From positions 2,830,501 through 2,894,500 of the forward strand of contig NZ_CP015027.1 in NCBI RefSeq assembly GCF_002077155.1: a stretch of DNA of 64,000 bases. Reading direction: 5' to 3'. Positions within the stretch are counted from its first letter, which is position 1. Every line of letters begins with the position of its first letter. Positions 16,848 through 25,765 of this stretch are shown piece after piece. Both the position numbers and the translations under genes were made by a program. Below the pieces are notes generated by a model, which had not been told where the DNA came from, searched no databases, and was given only the letters and a program-made list of their open reading frames with translations. This stretch comes from Sporosarcina sp. P33. Its GTDB lineage: Bacteria > Bacillota > Bacilli > Bacillales_A > Planococcaceae.

Positions 16848-18398
16848 TTGGCAAATGAATCAGCAAAGACAGCTTATAATGAAAAACTGCAAAAAATCAG
16901 TACCCGCATATCTGGAGGCGGCGCTGAAAAATATCATGAGAAGTTGGAGGAACAAGGCAAACTGTTCGTCAGAGAACGATTGCGGCTGCTGTTTGATGAA
17001 GGAAAGTATGCGGAAGACGGAAAGTTCGCAAACTGTGAAGCGAATGATCTGCCTGCTGACGGAGTTGTGACCGCTACGGGGAAAATTGACGGTCAGACAG
17101 TCTGTGTCATGGCTAATGACTCTACGGTAAAGGCGGGGTCCTGGGGCGCCAGAACAGTAGAAAAAATTATACGTATTCAAGAAACGGCGGAGAAACTGAA
17201 TGTGCCGTTACTGTATTTAGTGGATTCAGCTGGTGCCCGTATAACGGATCAGCTGGATATGTTTCCGAACCGCCGCGGAGCAGGACGGATTTTTCACAAT
17301 CAGGTACGATTGTCCGGAGTGATTCCGCAAGTTTGTCTGCTGTTTGGGCCTTCCGCGGCAGGCGGTGCGTATATTCCCGCTTTCTGTGACATCGTGATCA
17401 TGGTGGAAGGTAATGCGTCGATGTATTTAGGTTCGCCGCGTATGGCGGAGAAAGTCATTGGAGAGAAAGTGACACTCGAAGAAATGGGCGGTGCCCGTAT
17501 GCATTGTTCAGTGAGCGGATGCGGTGATGTCCTGGCTGAAAACGAAGAGCAGGCTATCATCGAAGCACGCAGATATCTTTCGTACTTCCCTGCCAATTTT
17601 GAAGCGCCTGTCAGACGGGCGGAAGCCGGCGAGGTCAAAGCGGGGCGTTCATTGGAAGAAATTATTCCCGAAAATCAAAATGCGCCTTTTGATATGTATG
17701 AAGCAATTGATCAGCTCGTGGATGAAAACAGCCTGTTTGAAATCAAAAAACTGTTCGCGGCTGAGGTCATCACAACGCTTGCGCGAATTGACGGAAGGCC
17801 TGTCGGAATCATTGCTAATCAGCCGAAAGTAAAGGGCGGCGTGCTGTTTGTGGATTCAGCCGATAAGGTAACAAAATTTATCACATTATGTGATGCTTTT
17901 TCCATCCCGCTGCTGTTCCTGGCGGATGTTCCGGGCTTTATGATCGGAACAAAAGTTGAGCGTCAGGGCATTATCCGTCACGGGGCAAAATTGATTATGG
18001 CAATGAGTTCCGCGACGGTGCCGAAGATTTCTGTTATTGTCCGTAAAGCGTACGGTGCGGGGCTGTATGCTATGGCCGGTCCTGCATTTGAGCCGGATGT
18101 ATGCATCGCGCTGCCGACAGCGCAAATTGCGGTGATGGGGCCTGAAGCAGCTGTAAATGCCGTATACTCCAATAAAATTGAAGCAATTACAGACCCGAAA
18201 GAGAAAATTGCATTTATTAAAGAAAAACAGCAGGAGTATAAAGAGGAAATTGACATCTACAAAATGGCATCAGAACTCATTATAGACGAAGTGGTGGCAC
18301 CTCATGATTTACGTTCTGTTCTCGTTGAACGCTTAGCCTATTATGAAACAAAAAAAGTTGCGAATTCTTCGAGAAAACATCCGGTCTATCCTGTATAA
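16848..18398 (+). CDS. Acyl-CoA carboxyltransferase beta subunit (propionyl/methylmalonyl-CoA type)
   Basis: A 516-residue carboxyltransferase with both crotonase-like halves, the usual length of PccB/MmdA/12S-type subunits. Seen are GGGAEKYHEKLEEQGKL and RERLRLLFDEG in the N-terminal half, GPSAAGGAYIPAFCD with the oxyanion glycines at about 166-180, and LADVPGFMIGTKVE and ARKAYGAGLYAMAG-like segments in the C-terminal half. It transfers carboxyl from carboxybiotin to an acyl-CoA, or runs in reverse. It starts with TTG 16848. The exact substrate cannot be read from sequence. It ends with a strong terminator. Confidence 0.88.
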   Translation: MANESAKTAYNEKLQKISTRISGGGAEKYHEKLEEQGKLFVRERLRLLFDEGKYAEDGKFANCEANDLPADGVVTATGKIDGQTVCVMANDSTVKAGSWGARTVEKIIRIQETAEKLNVPLLYLVDSAGARITDQLDMFPNRRGAGRIFHNQVRLSGVIPQVCLLFGPSAAGGAYIPAFCDIVIMVEGNASMYLGSPRMAEKVIGEKVTLEEMGGARMHCSVSGCGDVLAENEEQAIIEARRYLSYFPANFEAPVRRAEAGEVKAGRSLEEIIPENQNAPFDMYEAIDQLVDENSLFEIKKLFAAEVITTLARIDGRPVGIIANQPKVKGGVLFVDSADKVTKFITLCDAFSIPLLFLADVPGFMIGTKVERQGIIRHGAKLIMAMSSATVPKISVIVRKAYGAGLYAMAGPAFEPDVCIALPTAQIAVMGPEAAVNAVYSNKIEAITDPKEKIAFIKEKQQEYKEEIDIYKMASELIIDEVVAPHDLRSVLVERLAYYETKKVANSSRKHPVYPV

Positions 18399-18409
18399 TA
18401 GAAATAACC

Positions 18410-18439
18410 AAAGAGACGCCTTTACGGGTCTCTTTTTTT
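18410..18439 (+). terminator. Terminator between the carboxyltransferase gene and panE
   Basis: AAGAGACGCC and GGGTCTCTT form a stem with a short loop and a T run. The panE ribosome site AAGGAGG starts immediately after it. Confidence 0.88.
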
Positions 18440-18452
18440 AAGGAGGAAAGCT

Positions 18453-19346
18453 ATGCAGTTTGTAGTGGCGGGTGCGGGGTCGATCGGTTTGTTAATCGGC
18501 TCCTATTTAGCCCAGCATAAAGCAAATGTAACATTCTGGGTCCGGCGTGAGGAACAGGCGGAATGCTTACGGAAAGGCTTGGTTAGAGACACGGAAGAAC
18601 ATACATATGATGTGCAAGCTACCATACATATTGAAGAGCTGCCGACAGATGCGCTGTGGATCATTGCAGTAAAATATGATGCATTGCAGAAAATGCTGTC
18701 TGAAATCAGCGAATTGCCTGTACAGCCGGATTTACTGTTTATACAAAACGGTATTGGGCATCTGTCTATGGTTGAGGAGTATCCGCTTGGTTATGTATCT
18801 TTTGCGACGGTGGAACATGGGGCGGGAAGATTGGATGACAGAACAGTCCGGCATAACGGTGTAGGTCCGATAACGATTGCGGAAAACGAAAACATTGCGC
18901 CAGTGATTCGCTGGATGCGCGACATGGATCCGGTAAATTTTCCGGTACGCACGCAGGAAAATCCGGAACTTCTGCTTCTTCGCAAAGTGCTGATTAATTG
19001 TGCGATTAATCCGCTGACAGCGATTTTGCAGGTGAAAAATGGGCAATTGCTGGATAACCCACATTTTCATCAGTTATTTAATCAACTATGCGAGGAGTTG
19101 CTCAGTAACTTCCCTGAAGCTGAAGGTTTGCTGAGTTACGAAGATATTGCGGGTGTGTGCCGCAAAACTGCAGACAATCAATCTTCCATGCTGACGGATA
19201 GATTGAAAGGATGCACTATGGAAATTGATACAATTTTGACGGCAGTATTGCAAAGGATTGAACAAAAAGGCGGCAGCGCCCCTTTTTTGCATGTGCTTGA
19301 AAGCATGCTGCTGGGAATAAACAGGAGTGAATGTGGCGGATGTTAA
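18453..19346 (+). CDS. panE: 2-dehydropantoate 2-reductase (ketopantoate reductase)
   Basis: A 297-residue NADPH-dependent enzyme that reduces ketopantoate to pantoate in the pantothenate-CoA pathway. The Rossmann motif GAGSIGLLIGS is at residues 7-17, IQNGIGH is near 95, and the catalytic lysine region KVLINCAINPLTA at about 175-187 is typical. B. subtilis has the homologue (ylbQ) at the same position. AAGGAGG precedes ATG 18453. The next gene overlaps its end by 16 bp. Confidence 0.9.
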   Translation: MQFVVAGAGSIGLLIGSYLAQHKANVTFWVRREEQAECLRKGLVRDTEEHTYDVQATIHIEELPTDALWIIAVKYDALQKMLSEISELPVQPDLLFIQNGIGHLSMVEEYPLGYVSFATVEHGAGRLDDRTVRHNGVGPITIAENENIAPVIRWMRDMDPVNFPVRTQENPELLLLRKVLINCAINPLTAILQVKNGQLLDNPHFHQLFNQLCEELLSNFPEAEGLLSYEDIAGVCRKTADNQSSMLTDRLKGCTMEIDTILTAVLQRIEQKGGSAPFLHVLESMLLGINRSECGGC

Positions 19347-19720
19347 CGAATATATTGGGTACATTATTATTGTTTCCTTTTATTATTTTAGTTGTATTAC
19401 TCATTATTGCGAAAAAAATTGGATTACCGAAGAAAAAAAGAATTGGCTGGGCTGTCGACTGGACGACGCCGTTCATGGCAATAACTGTATTAATATTGAT
19501 TCGCGCGATTTGGGATGTTTGGCTGCCTGTCCTCATCATCGGAGTGTTATGTCTGATTGCTATCGGCTTTGCAGTCAAAGAGCGCTCATCAGAAAAAGAA
19601 TTCCGGACGTTTTGGGTATTACGCAGAACGTGGAGAGCATTTTTTCTGCTGCTGACCGCGGCTTATATTCTGCTGTTCATTTTGGGAATCGTTATACAGA
19701 TCGTCCAGTACGTCAAATAA
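19331..19720 (+). CDS. DUF3397 family membrane protein
   Basis: A 129-residue protein with four predicted membrane segments (about 8-28, 46-62, 66-83 and 102-124), separated by short basic loops such as KKIGLPKKKRIGW. It resembles the DUF3397 family found between panE and bshC in Bacillales. AGGAG lies very close ahead of ATG 19331; a second ATG at 19340 is possible. It overlaps panE and is probably co-transcribed. Function is unknown. Confidence 0.75.
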   Translation: MWRMLTNILGTLLLFPFIILVVLLIIAKKIGLPKKKRIGWAVDWTTPFMAITVLILIRAIWDVWLPVLIIGVLCLIAIGFAVKERSSEKEFRTFWVLRRTWRAFFLLLTAAYILLFILGIVIQIVQYVK

Positions 19721-19805
19721 CGGCCTCCCTGTAAGCACATCAATTCAACCTGTATGCATGGGGTGCTATACTTGCGGTAGTATTTGACATAAAGGAGTTT
19801 GTGAC

Positions 19806-21422
19806 ATGGACTTGGAGACATTGGAGTTGCCGAAAAAGAATAAATTGATGGAATCGTACCGTCATGATCCGCAGTTTTTCCATAGATTTTTTGACAATGA
19901 AGTAACGGAAAAAGGATATAAAGAACGAGTACAGGAGTTAGATGAACGTTCTTTCCAAAGAACTCGGCTGGCTTCTGTCGTTAAGGAATACATGAAACCG
20001 TTTGGAATTTCTGAACTCGCGGCAAAACATATACAGGAGCTCGCGGAAGATGCGCTGGTCGTCATTGGAGGTCAGCAGGCTGGTGTGCTGACGGGTCCTC
20101 TCTACTCTGTTCATAAAGCAGTTTCCGTAATTTTATTGGCAAAGCAACAGCGGGCGGTGCTTGAAAGACCGGTAGTTCCTGTTTTTTGGATTGCCGGAGA
20201 AGATCATGATATTAACGAAATTAATCATACATATACTCCGCAGTCGGGCAAAGCTGTGAAGAGGCAGTTCAAGCAGCCGGCCATTTTAAAGACGATGGCT
20301 TCGGATACCGTTTATGATCAAAAAGAAATGACAGCCTATATCAAAAAGATCTTCAAAAGCTACGGTGAAACAGCGTATACGCAAAGCTTACTGCAAGACG
20401 TTCTCCAGACTGTGCAGCAGCAGCGAACGTACACGGGCTTCTTTACATCTTTGATGAATAGATTATTTTCCGCCCACGGCCTGCTGTTCATAGATGCCGC
20501 ATGTAAACCGCTGCGTGAATTAGAATCTCCATATTTCTCTCAAATGATAGAAAATGCGGAGGCGATGGCGGAGAGTGTTTATTCCACAGAGCAGCAGCTG
20601 CAAACCATGGGGTACGCAAAACCAATTGAATCGGAAGAGCAGGATGCCAATCTTTTCTATGTTCATGATACAGGAAGAGTGCTGCTGCGAAGAAAAGATC
20701 ATAAATTTGTTAATGAACAGGCCGGGATATCTTTCAGCGAGGGAGAAATGCATGAGCTGGCAAAGAACAAACCGTGGCTGCTCAGCAATAACGTGGCAAC
20801 GAGGCCCATCATGCAGGATCTGGTCTTTCCGGTATTAGCTTTTGTTGGCGGCCCCGGAGAAATCGCCTATTGGTCATTATTAAAAGGCGCATTCCATATA
20901 CTAGGCATCCGCATGCCGGTCATCGTACCGAGATTATCCATCACACTGGTCAACAGACAGGTCCAGGAAGCGCTGAAACTGACGGGCATCACGATAGATC
21001 GAGTGCTGGATCACCAGCTGCCGTCACACCAGGAGTTGTGGCTCGAGCAGCTGCGCGATGAGCGATTTGATCAGCTGTTGGATGAAACAAAGAATCAGCT
21101 GGAAGCGCAGTATGAACAGTTGCATAGCCATCTGGAAACAACAGATCCGGCTCTGCTGCAGCTGTTGGATAAAAACTTGCAGTTCCATAAAGGTCAGTTT
21201 GATTATTTGAAAAAGAAAAAAGAACAGTCGACATTGCTGAAACATCATGTTCAATTTGGCCGCTTTCACCTTATTTCAGAACAACTGTTTCCGGAAGGGT
21301 CTCTGCAGGAACGGCTCTATTCGCCGTATTTCTATATGAACCAGTTCGGCCAAGGCTTGATAGACGAATTACTGAAACAGCCTTATACATTTGATGGATC
21401 ACATCAGCTGGTTTATTTATAA
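19806..21422 (+). CDS. bshC: Bacillithiol biosynthesis cysteine-adding enzyme BshC
   Basis: A 538-residue protein of the BshC/YllA family, which attaches cysteine to glucosaminyl-malate in the last step of bacillithiol synthesis. VIGGQQAGVLTGPLYSVHKA at about 82-101 and PVFWIAGEDHDINEINH at about 123-139 are the family's nucleotide-binding-like signatures, and a coiled-coil region lies at about 410-470. Length and position upstream of mraZ match B. subtilis yllA. AAAGGAG precedes ATG 19806. A terminator follows. Confidence 0.94.
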   Translation: MDLETLELPKKNKLMESYRHDPQFFHRFFDNEVTEKGYKERVQELDERSFQRTRLASVVKEYMKPFGISELAAKHIQELAEDALVVIGGQQAGVLTGPLYSVHKAVSVILLAKQQRAVLERPVVPVFWIAGEDHDINEINHTYTPQSGKAVKRQFKQPAILKTMASDTVYDQKEMTAYIKKIFKSYGETAYTQSLLQDVLQTVQQQRTYTGFFTSLMNRLFSAHGLLFIDAACKPLRELESPYFSQMIENAEAMAESVYSTEQQLQTMGYAKPIESEEQDANLFYVHDTGRVLLRRKDHKFVNEQAGISFSEGEMHELAKNKPWLLSNNVATRPIMQDLVFPVLAFVGGPGEIAYWSLLKGAFHILGIRMPVIVPRLSITLVNRQVQEALKLTGITIDRVLDHQLPSHQELWLEQLRDERFDQLLDETKNQLEAQYEQLHSHLETTDPALLQLLDKNLQFHKGQFDYLKKKKEQSTLLKHHVQFGRFHLISEQLFPEGSLQERLYSPYFYMNQFGQGLIDELLKQPYTFDGSHQLVYL

Positions 21423-21430
21423 ACGTAATG

Positions 21431-21463
21431 CCCGTCATTCGTTCTGTGAATGACGGGTTTTTT
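21431..21463 (+). terminator. Terminator after bshC
   Basis: CCCGTCATTC pairs perfectly with GAATGACGGG around a 7-base loop and is followed by six T. Confidence 0.92.
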
Positions 21464-21713
21464 CTGTCTCAAAATGCATATGGGCTGATGTAAAAGTGAA
21501 GGCGAGGATATGTTCGCTTTTCAGCATTTTCTTTGGCTAAATTAGCCGGGCCCATTTAGTAATACTTTCCTTCCATCAGAATTTTCTTTGTTGATGAAAA
21601 ACCAAGAAAATGGCGAAAATAGTGGGTTTTTCGGGAGACGGGGAGGAAAACAAATCAGAAAGAAGTACTATTGACACATTTTAAAAATTATGCGAAGAAA
21701 AACAGCCTAGTGG

Positions 21714-21757
21714 GTGGAGGAAAGTGGGGGGATGTGGTACATTATTTCATACAGTGG
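21714..21757 (+). promoter_or_regulatory. MraZ operator: 10-bp-phased GTGG boxes upstream of mraZ
   Basis: GTGG occurs at 21714, 21724, 21734 and 21754, exactly in 10-bp phase (the 21744 position is empty). The last box is part of the mraZ ribosome site GGGGTGA. MraZ proteins bind phased G-rich direct repeats in front of their own operon, so this is read as autoregulation of the dcw cluster. The rest of 21464-21713 holds TTGACA at 21671 without a convincing -10 and no other recognisable feature. Confidence 0.7.
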
Positions 21758-21767
21758 GGTGAATTCT

Positions 21768-22199
21768 ATGTTCATGGGTGAGTATCAGCATTCAATCGAT
21801 ATAAAAGGTCGTCTGATCGTTCCATCGAAGTTTCGGGAACTATTAGCTGACGGCTTTATTTTAACCCGTGGACTGGACAATTGCTTATTCGGTTACCCGC
21901 TGGACGAATGGCAAAAACTTGAAGAAAAGTTGAAAGCGTTGCCGGTCACTAAAAAAGATGCCCGTGCATTCACCCGTTTCTTCTTTTCGGGCGCGAGCGA
22001 AGCAAGTCTCGATAAGCAGGGAAGAGTCAATATCCCGGCAAATTTACGAGAATTTGCGAAGATCGAAAAAGACTGTATGATCATCGGTGTGTCAAGCCGG
22101 ATCGAGATCTGGTCAGCAGAACTTTGGGAAGCATACTACGAAGAATCTGAAGAGTCCTTTAATGACATTGCAGAAAACCTTATTGATTTTGACTTTTGA
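21768..22199 (+). CDS. mraZ: Transcriptional regulator MraZ
   Basis: A 143-residue protein, the B. subtilis length, made of two AbrB-like SpoVT domains (about 5-50 and 75-125). [20 protein letters not shown] and [18 protein letters not shown] carry the paired DxKGR motifs. It represses or tunes the division and cell-wall operon that it heads. An in-frame GTG lies 54 bp upstream, but ATG 21768 follows GGGGTGA and matches the family start. Phased GTGG boxes lie immediately upstream. Confidence 0.95.
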   Translation: MFMGEYQHSIDIKGRLIVPSKFRELLADGFILTRGLDNCLFGYPLDEWQKLEEKLKALPVTKKDARAFTRFFFSGASEASLDKQGRVNIPANLREFAKIEKDCMIIGVSSRIEIWSAELWEAYYEESEESFNDIAENLIDFDF

Positions 22200-22216
22200 A
22201 AGCGGGCGGGATAATC

Positions 22217-23149
22217 ATGTTTAATCACACAACCGTATTACTGCAAGAAGCAGTTGATGGCTTGCATGTAAAACAAAATGGTATTTATGTTGACTGCACG
22301 CTTGGCGGAGCAGGACACAGTGAAGAAATCGTTAAACTTCTCTCACCGGAAGGACAACTTATCTGCTTCGATCAAGACATAACAGCTATTGAAGCAGCTC
22401 AAAAAAAATTAGAGAACTATACAGCACAAGTAAAATTTGTTCATGCGAACTTTAAAGACGTAAAAAATGAATTGGCAAAATTGGGGATTTCTGAAGTGGA
22501 CGGAATTTTATATGACTTGGGGGTTTCTTCTCCGCAGCTTGATACGCCCGAACGAGGGTTCAGTTACCATCACGATGCGCCGCTGGACATGCGTATGGAT
22601 ACTTCTGCGCCGCTGACAGCCTATGAAGTAGTTAATGAATGGTCTTATGCCGATCTGGTCAGAATTTTCTTCCGTTACGGCGAGGAGAAATTTTCAAAAC
22701 AAATTGCCCGTAAAATTGAAGAAGCACGGGGGATTGAGCCAATCCACACAACTGGAGAGCTTGTGGAACTCATTAAAACGGGTATACCTGCAGCAGCCAG
22801 AAGAACGGGCGGCCACCCGGCTAAACGGGTTTTCCAGGCAATACGTATCGCGGTGAATGATGAACTCGGAGCAGCTGAGAAATCTTTGACAGATGCGCTC
22901 ACATTATTGCGCAAAGAAGGCCGAATCAGCGTCATTACATTCCATTCACTTGAAGACCGCTTATGTAAGACTATATTCAAAGAAGCAGCATCTATGCCGG
23001 AGCTGCCGCCAAATTTGCCTGTCATACCTGAAGGAATGGAGCCGGAATTCCAGCTTATTACACGAAAGCCGATCATACCTTCAGATGAAGAAATAGAACT
23101 GAACAAACGCGCAAGATCAGCGAAATTACGAATTATAGAGAAAAAATAG
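22217..23149 (+). CDS. rsmH: 16S rRNA (cytosine-1402 N4) methyltransferase
   Basis: A 310-residue SAM-dependent enzyme (MraW/RsmH) that N4-methylates C1402 of 16S rRNA. The N-terminus [16 protein letters not shown], the SAM motif [14 protein letters not shown] (about 26-39), [15 protein letters not shown] (about 102-116) and the C-terminal [11 protein letters not shown] are all typical. ATG 22217 follows a GCGGGCGGGA purine run. Second gene of the dcw cluster. Confidence 0.96.
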   Translation: MFNHTTVLLQEAVDGLHVKQNGIYVDCTLGGAGHSEEIVKLLSPEGQLICFDQDITAIEAAQKKLENYTAQVKFVHANFKDVKNELAKLGISEVDGILYDLGVSSPQLDTPERGFSYHHDAPLDMRMDTSAPLTAYEVVNEWSYADLVRIFFRYGEEKFSKQIARKIEEARGIEPIHTTGELVELIKTGIPAAARRTGGHPAKRVFQAIRIAVNDELGAAEKSLTDALTLLRKEGRISVITFHSLEDRLCKTIFKEAASMPELPPNLPVIPEGMEPEFQLITRKPIIPSDEEIELNKRARSAKLRIIEKK

Positions 23150-23165
23150 AAAAGGGGAATAGAGC

Positions 23166-23537
23166 ATGGGACTAGAACAACGGAACCTGAATATGCCACA
23201 GACACCGGAGACAGAACAACAAACTGAAATTAATCAGCCCCAGGTTGTCCGCCGAGTAAAAAAACGTTTTTCTAAAGGTGAAAAAATATTGTTCACTTTA
23301 TTTGCAGCATTTACAATTGGATCTACTTCTATGCTTTTACAGACGCATTCAGATATAAACGCTGTGAATAAAGAAGTGCAATTGATGAATTTGGAAATAG
23401 AAGATGCGGTAAAACAAAATACTGAATTGTCCATCCAAGTGAGTGATAAATCCACATATGAACGCATTTGGAAAAAAGCACAAGAGAGTGGTCTGAACCT
23501 TAACGAAAGTAACGTAAAGGTCGTACCGGGACGATGA
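23166..23537 (+). CDS. ftsL: Cell division protein FtsL
   Basis: A 123-residue bitopic membrane protein. It has a cytoplasmic basic N-terminus, a transmembrane segment at about 40-58 (KILFTLFAAFTIGSTSMLL) and an extracytoplasmic coiled coil at about 65-95. FtsL, DivIC and DivIB act together to activate septal peptidoglycan synthesis. Assignment rests on topology and on position between rsmH and pbpB, because the family diverges quickly. The stop overlaps the pbpB start by 4 bp. Confidence 0.9.
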   Translation: MGLEQRNLNMPQTPETEQQTEINQPQVVRRVKKRFSKGEKILFTLFAAFTIGSTSMLLQTHSDINAVNKEVQLMNLEIEDAVKQNTELSIQVSDKSTYERIWKKAQESGLNLNESNVKVVPGR

Positions 23538-25759
23538 AGCAGTTTCGCTTTCAATGGGGAGCCTTTCTAATGTTTGTAGTATTCGGAGGGCTCTTTTTCA
23601 TATTATTCGGCAGAATCTTGTTTATTCAGATGACCGGTCAGGTGGATGGCAGAGAACTTGCGAAAATAGCCGCTAACCAGTATGAAAAACATGCAGTTCT
23701 TCAGGCGAACCGCGGTGCTATAGTGGATCGAAATGATGAACCCATTGCATCGGATACGTTGAGCTATCATGTAGTTGCGGTGCTAAATGAAGCAGCAAGC
23801 AAAAACAGCAAAAAAAAGTATCACGTAATTGACTATAAGGAAACGGCCAAAGTACTGGCCAAATATTTGCCGCTAACCGAACGTGAAATATATGACAAAA
23901 TGAAAAATGCCAGGGAAGGCACATGGCAAATTGAATTTGGTCGTGCAGGCAAGGACCTTAACCGGGAAACGGTGCTGAAGATGAAGGAAGAACTCGATAG
24001 AAAAGGCTTATCGGGTATTTTGTTTGTAGAGGGGAAAAAGCGCTTCTATCCTAACGGCCGCTTTGCCTCCTACTTAGTAGGCTTTGCACAAAAAGAGGAA
24101 ACGGCAGACAGAAACACCGTTACTACAGGAAAAATGGGACTGGAGAAGACGTATAACAAGCAATTGACCGGAGTGGACGGCAAAGTGAACTATCAGGCTG
24201 ACGGCTGGGGATATTTACTGCCGACTGCCAGTAAACAAATAGAAGAACCAAAGGATGGTCAGACGATCAAGCTGACACTGGATAAGACGATCAGTAATTT
24301 CGTTGAGGAAGCAATGGATAAGGTGGAGAAAGAGTACTCGCCGAAAAAAATGCTGGTACTCGTAACGAATCCGAAAACCGGTGAAATCCTGGCAATGAGT
24401 CAGCGGCCTACATTCAATCCAATGACGAGAGAAGGTTTGACGGAAAACTGGTTGAACGATGCGGTGGAACAGACAATTGAGCCAGGTTCGCCGATGAAGA
24501 TGTTCACGTTGGCCACGGCGGTCGAAGAGGGCAAGTGGGCACCGGATGACTATTTCAAATCGGGCTCTTATCAAATTTATGATCGGATCATCCGGGATGT
24601 CAACGTGGACGGCTGGGGAACAATTACTTTCCTTGAAGGGCTGCAGCGTTCATCTAACGTCGGCATGGCCTACCTGCTGGAGAGAATCGGAGATCAGAAA
24701 TTTATCGAATACATTCATAAATTTGGCTTTGGCAAACGCACCGGTATTGATTTGCCGAACGAAGCTTCCGGTGTCGTGCTTGATAACTATCCGGCTGAAC
24801 GATTGACGACTTCCTATGGACAAGGGTCTACGGTCACTCCTTTGCAAATGATTCAGGCAGCTTCCGCTATCGCGAATGACGGTGTCATGATGAAACCGTA
24901 TGTGATTGATCAAATCATTGATCCGAATACCGAAGAAGTTCTCGAGAATCATGAGCCGGAAGAAAGCGGCAAACCAATTTCAGCAGAAACTGCTAAACAG
25001 GTGCGCGAAATTCTTGCATCTACCGTTACTTCAGAAAACGGAACGGCGCAAAAATATCATTTGGAGAATTATGCAGTAGGCGGTAAAACAGGAACAGCCG
25101 AAATTCCGAAAAAAGAAGGAAAAGGCTATATGTCCGGATACGGAAACTATCTGTATTCCTTCCTTGGCATGGCGCCCATCGACGATCCGCAGCTTTTGAT
25201 TTATGTCACCGTGCAGCAACCCAAACTAAAGGGCGGGGAGCTTGGTTCAGATCCGGTTTCAAAAGTATTCAACCCTATTATGGAAAACAGTCTAAAATAC
25301 TTGAATATCGCCCCGGATGACGAGCAAGTAATTCCTGTGAAAAAAGTAGGGGATTATGAAGGCGAAGAAGCAGAGAAGGCTGCGGAACTGGCAGCTGAAG
25401 ACGGTTTCCAAACGGTATTGATAGGGGAGGGCGGCAAAGTATCGAAACAAATACCTAAAGCCAAGACCAAATTGACGGAGGATTCCATCATCCTTCTGAA
25501 GACAGAAGGGGACACGACATTCCCGGATATGACGGGATGGTCCAAAAAAATGGTGCTGTCATTTACGAATCTGTCTAAGCTGGACATTCGGATAAATGGT
25601 GAAGGGTATGTTGTCGGTCAGAGCGTTACAGAGGGTACTTCTGTGAATAAGGAAGACCCTGTCGTAGTCGAGCTGCGGACCCCGGAACAACAGTTTAATA
25701 AAAAGAAGAATAAAGAGAATAAAGAAGAGGGCGAAGAGGAACAAATCATGGGCGGCTAA
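23534..25759 (+). CDS. pbpB: Penicillin-binding protein 2B (septal transpeptidase)
   Basis: A 741-residue class B PBP. It has an N-terminal anchor (about 10-32), a dimerisation domain, and a transpeptidase domain with SPMK at 319-322 (catalytic serine 319), SSN at about 373-375 and KTGTAE from 518. Two C-terminal PASTA domains occupy about 595-725. It ends in a Lys/Glu-rich tail. This is the essential septal crosslinking enzyme paired with the FtsW-type polymerase. ATGA overlap with ftsL. Confidence 0.95.
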   Translation: MKQFRFQWGAFLMFVVFGGLFFILFGRILFIQMTGQVDGRELAKIAANQYEKHAVLQANRGAIVDRNDEPIASDTLSYHVVAVLNEAASKNSKKKYHVIDYKETAKVLAKYLPLTEREIYDKMKNAREGTWQIEFGRAGKDLNRETVLKMKEELDRKGLSGILFVEGKKRFYPNGRFASYLVGFAQKEETADRNTVTTGKMGLEKTYNKQLTGVDGKVNYQADGWGYLLPTASKQIEEPKDGQTIKLTLDKTISNFVEEAMDKVEKEYSPKKMLVLVTNPKTGEILAMSQRPTFNPMTREGLTENWLNDAVEQTIEPGSPMKMFTLATAVEEGKWAPDDYFKSGSYQIYDRIIRDVNVDGWGTITFLEGLQRSSNVGMAYLLERIGDQKFIEYIHKFGFGKRTGIDLPNEASGVVLDNYPAERLTTSYGQGSTVTPLQMIQAASAIANDGVMMKPYVIDQIIDPNTEEVLENHEPEESGKPISAETAKQVREILASTVTSENGTAQKYHLENYAVGGKTGTAEIPKKEGKGYMSGYGNYLYSFLGMAPIDDPQLLIYVTVQQPKLKGGELGSDPVSKVFNPIMENSLKYLNIAPDDEQVIPVKKVGDYEGEEAEKAAELAAEDGFQTVLIGEGGKVSKQIPKAKTKLTEDSIILLKTEGDTTFPDMTGWSKKMVLSFTNLSKLDIRINGEGYVVGQSVTEGTSVNKEDPVVVELRTPEQQFNKKKNKENKEEGEEEQIMGG

Positions 25760-25765
25760 TGTATA

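Noticed and set aside
22675-23205. Long open frame on the minus strand opposite rsmH
   Set aside because: It is a shadow of the well-supported rsmH coding sequence; no ribosome site or family resemblance.
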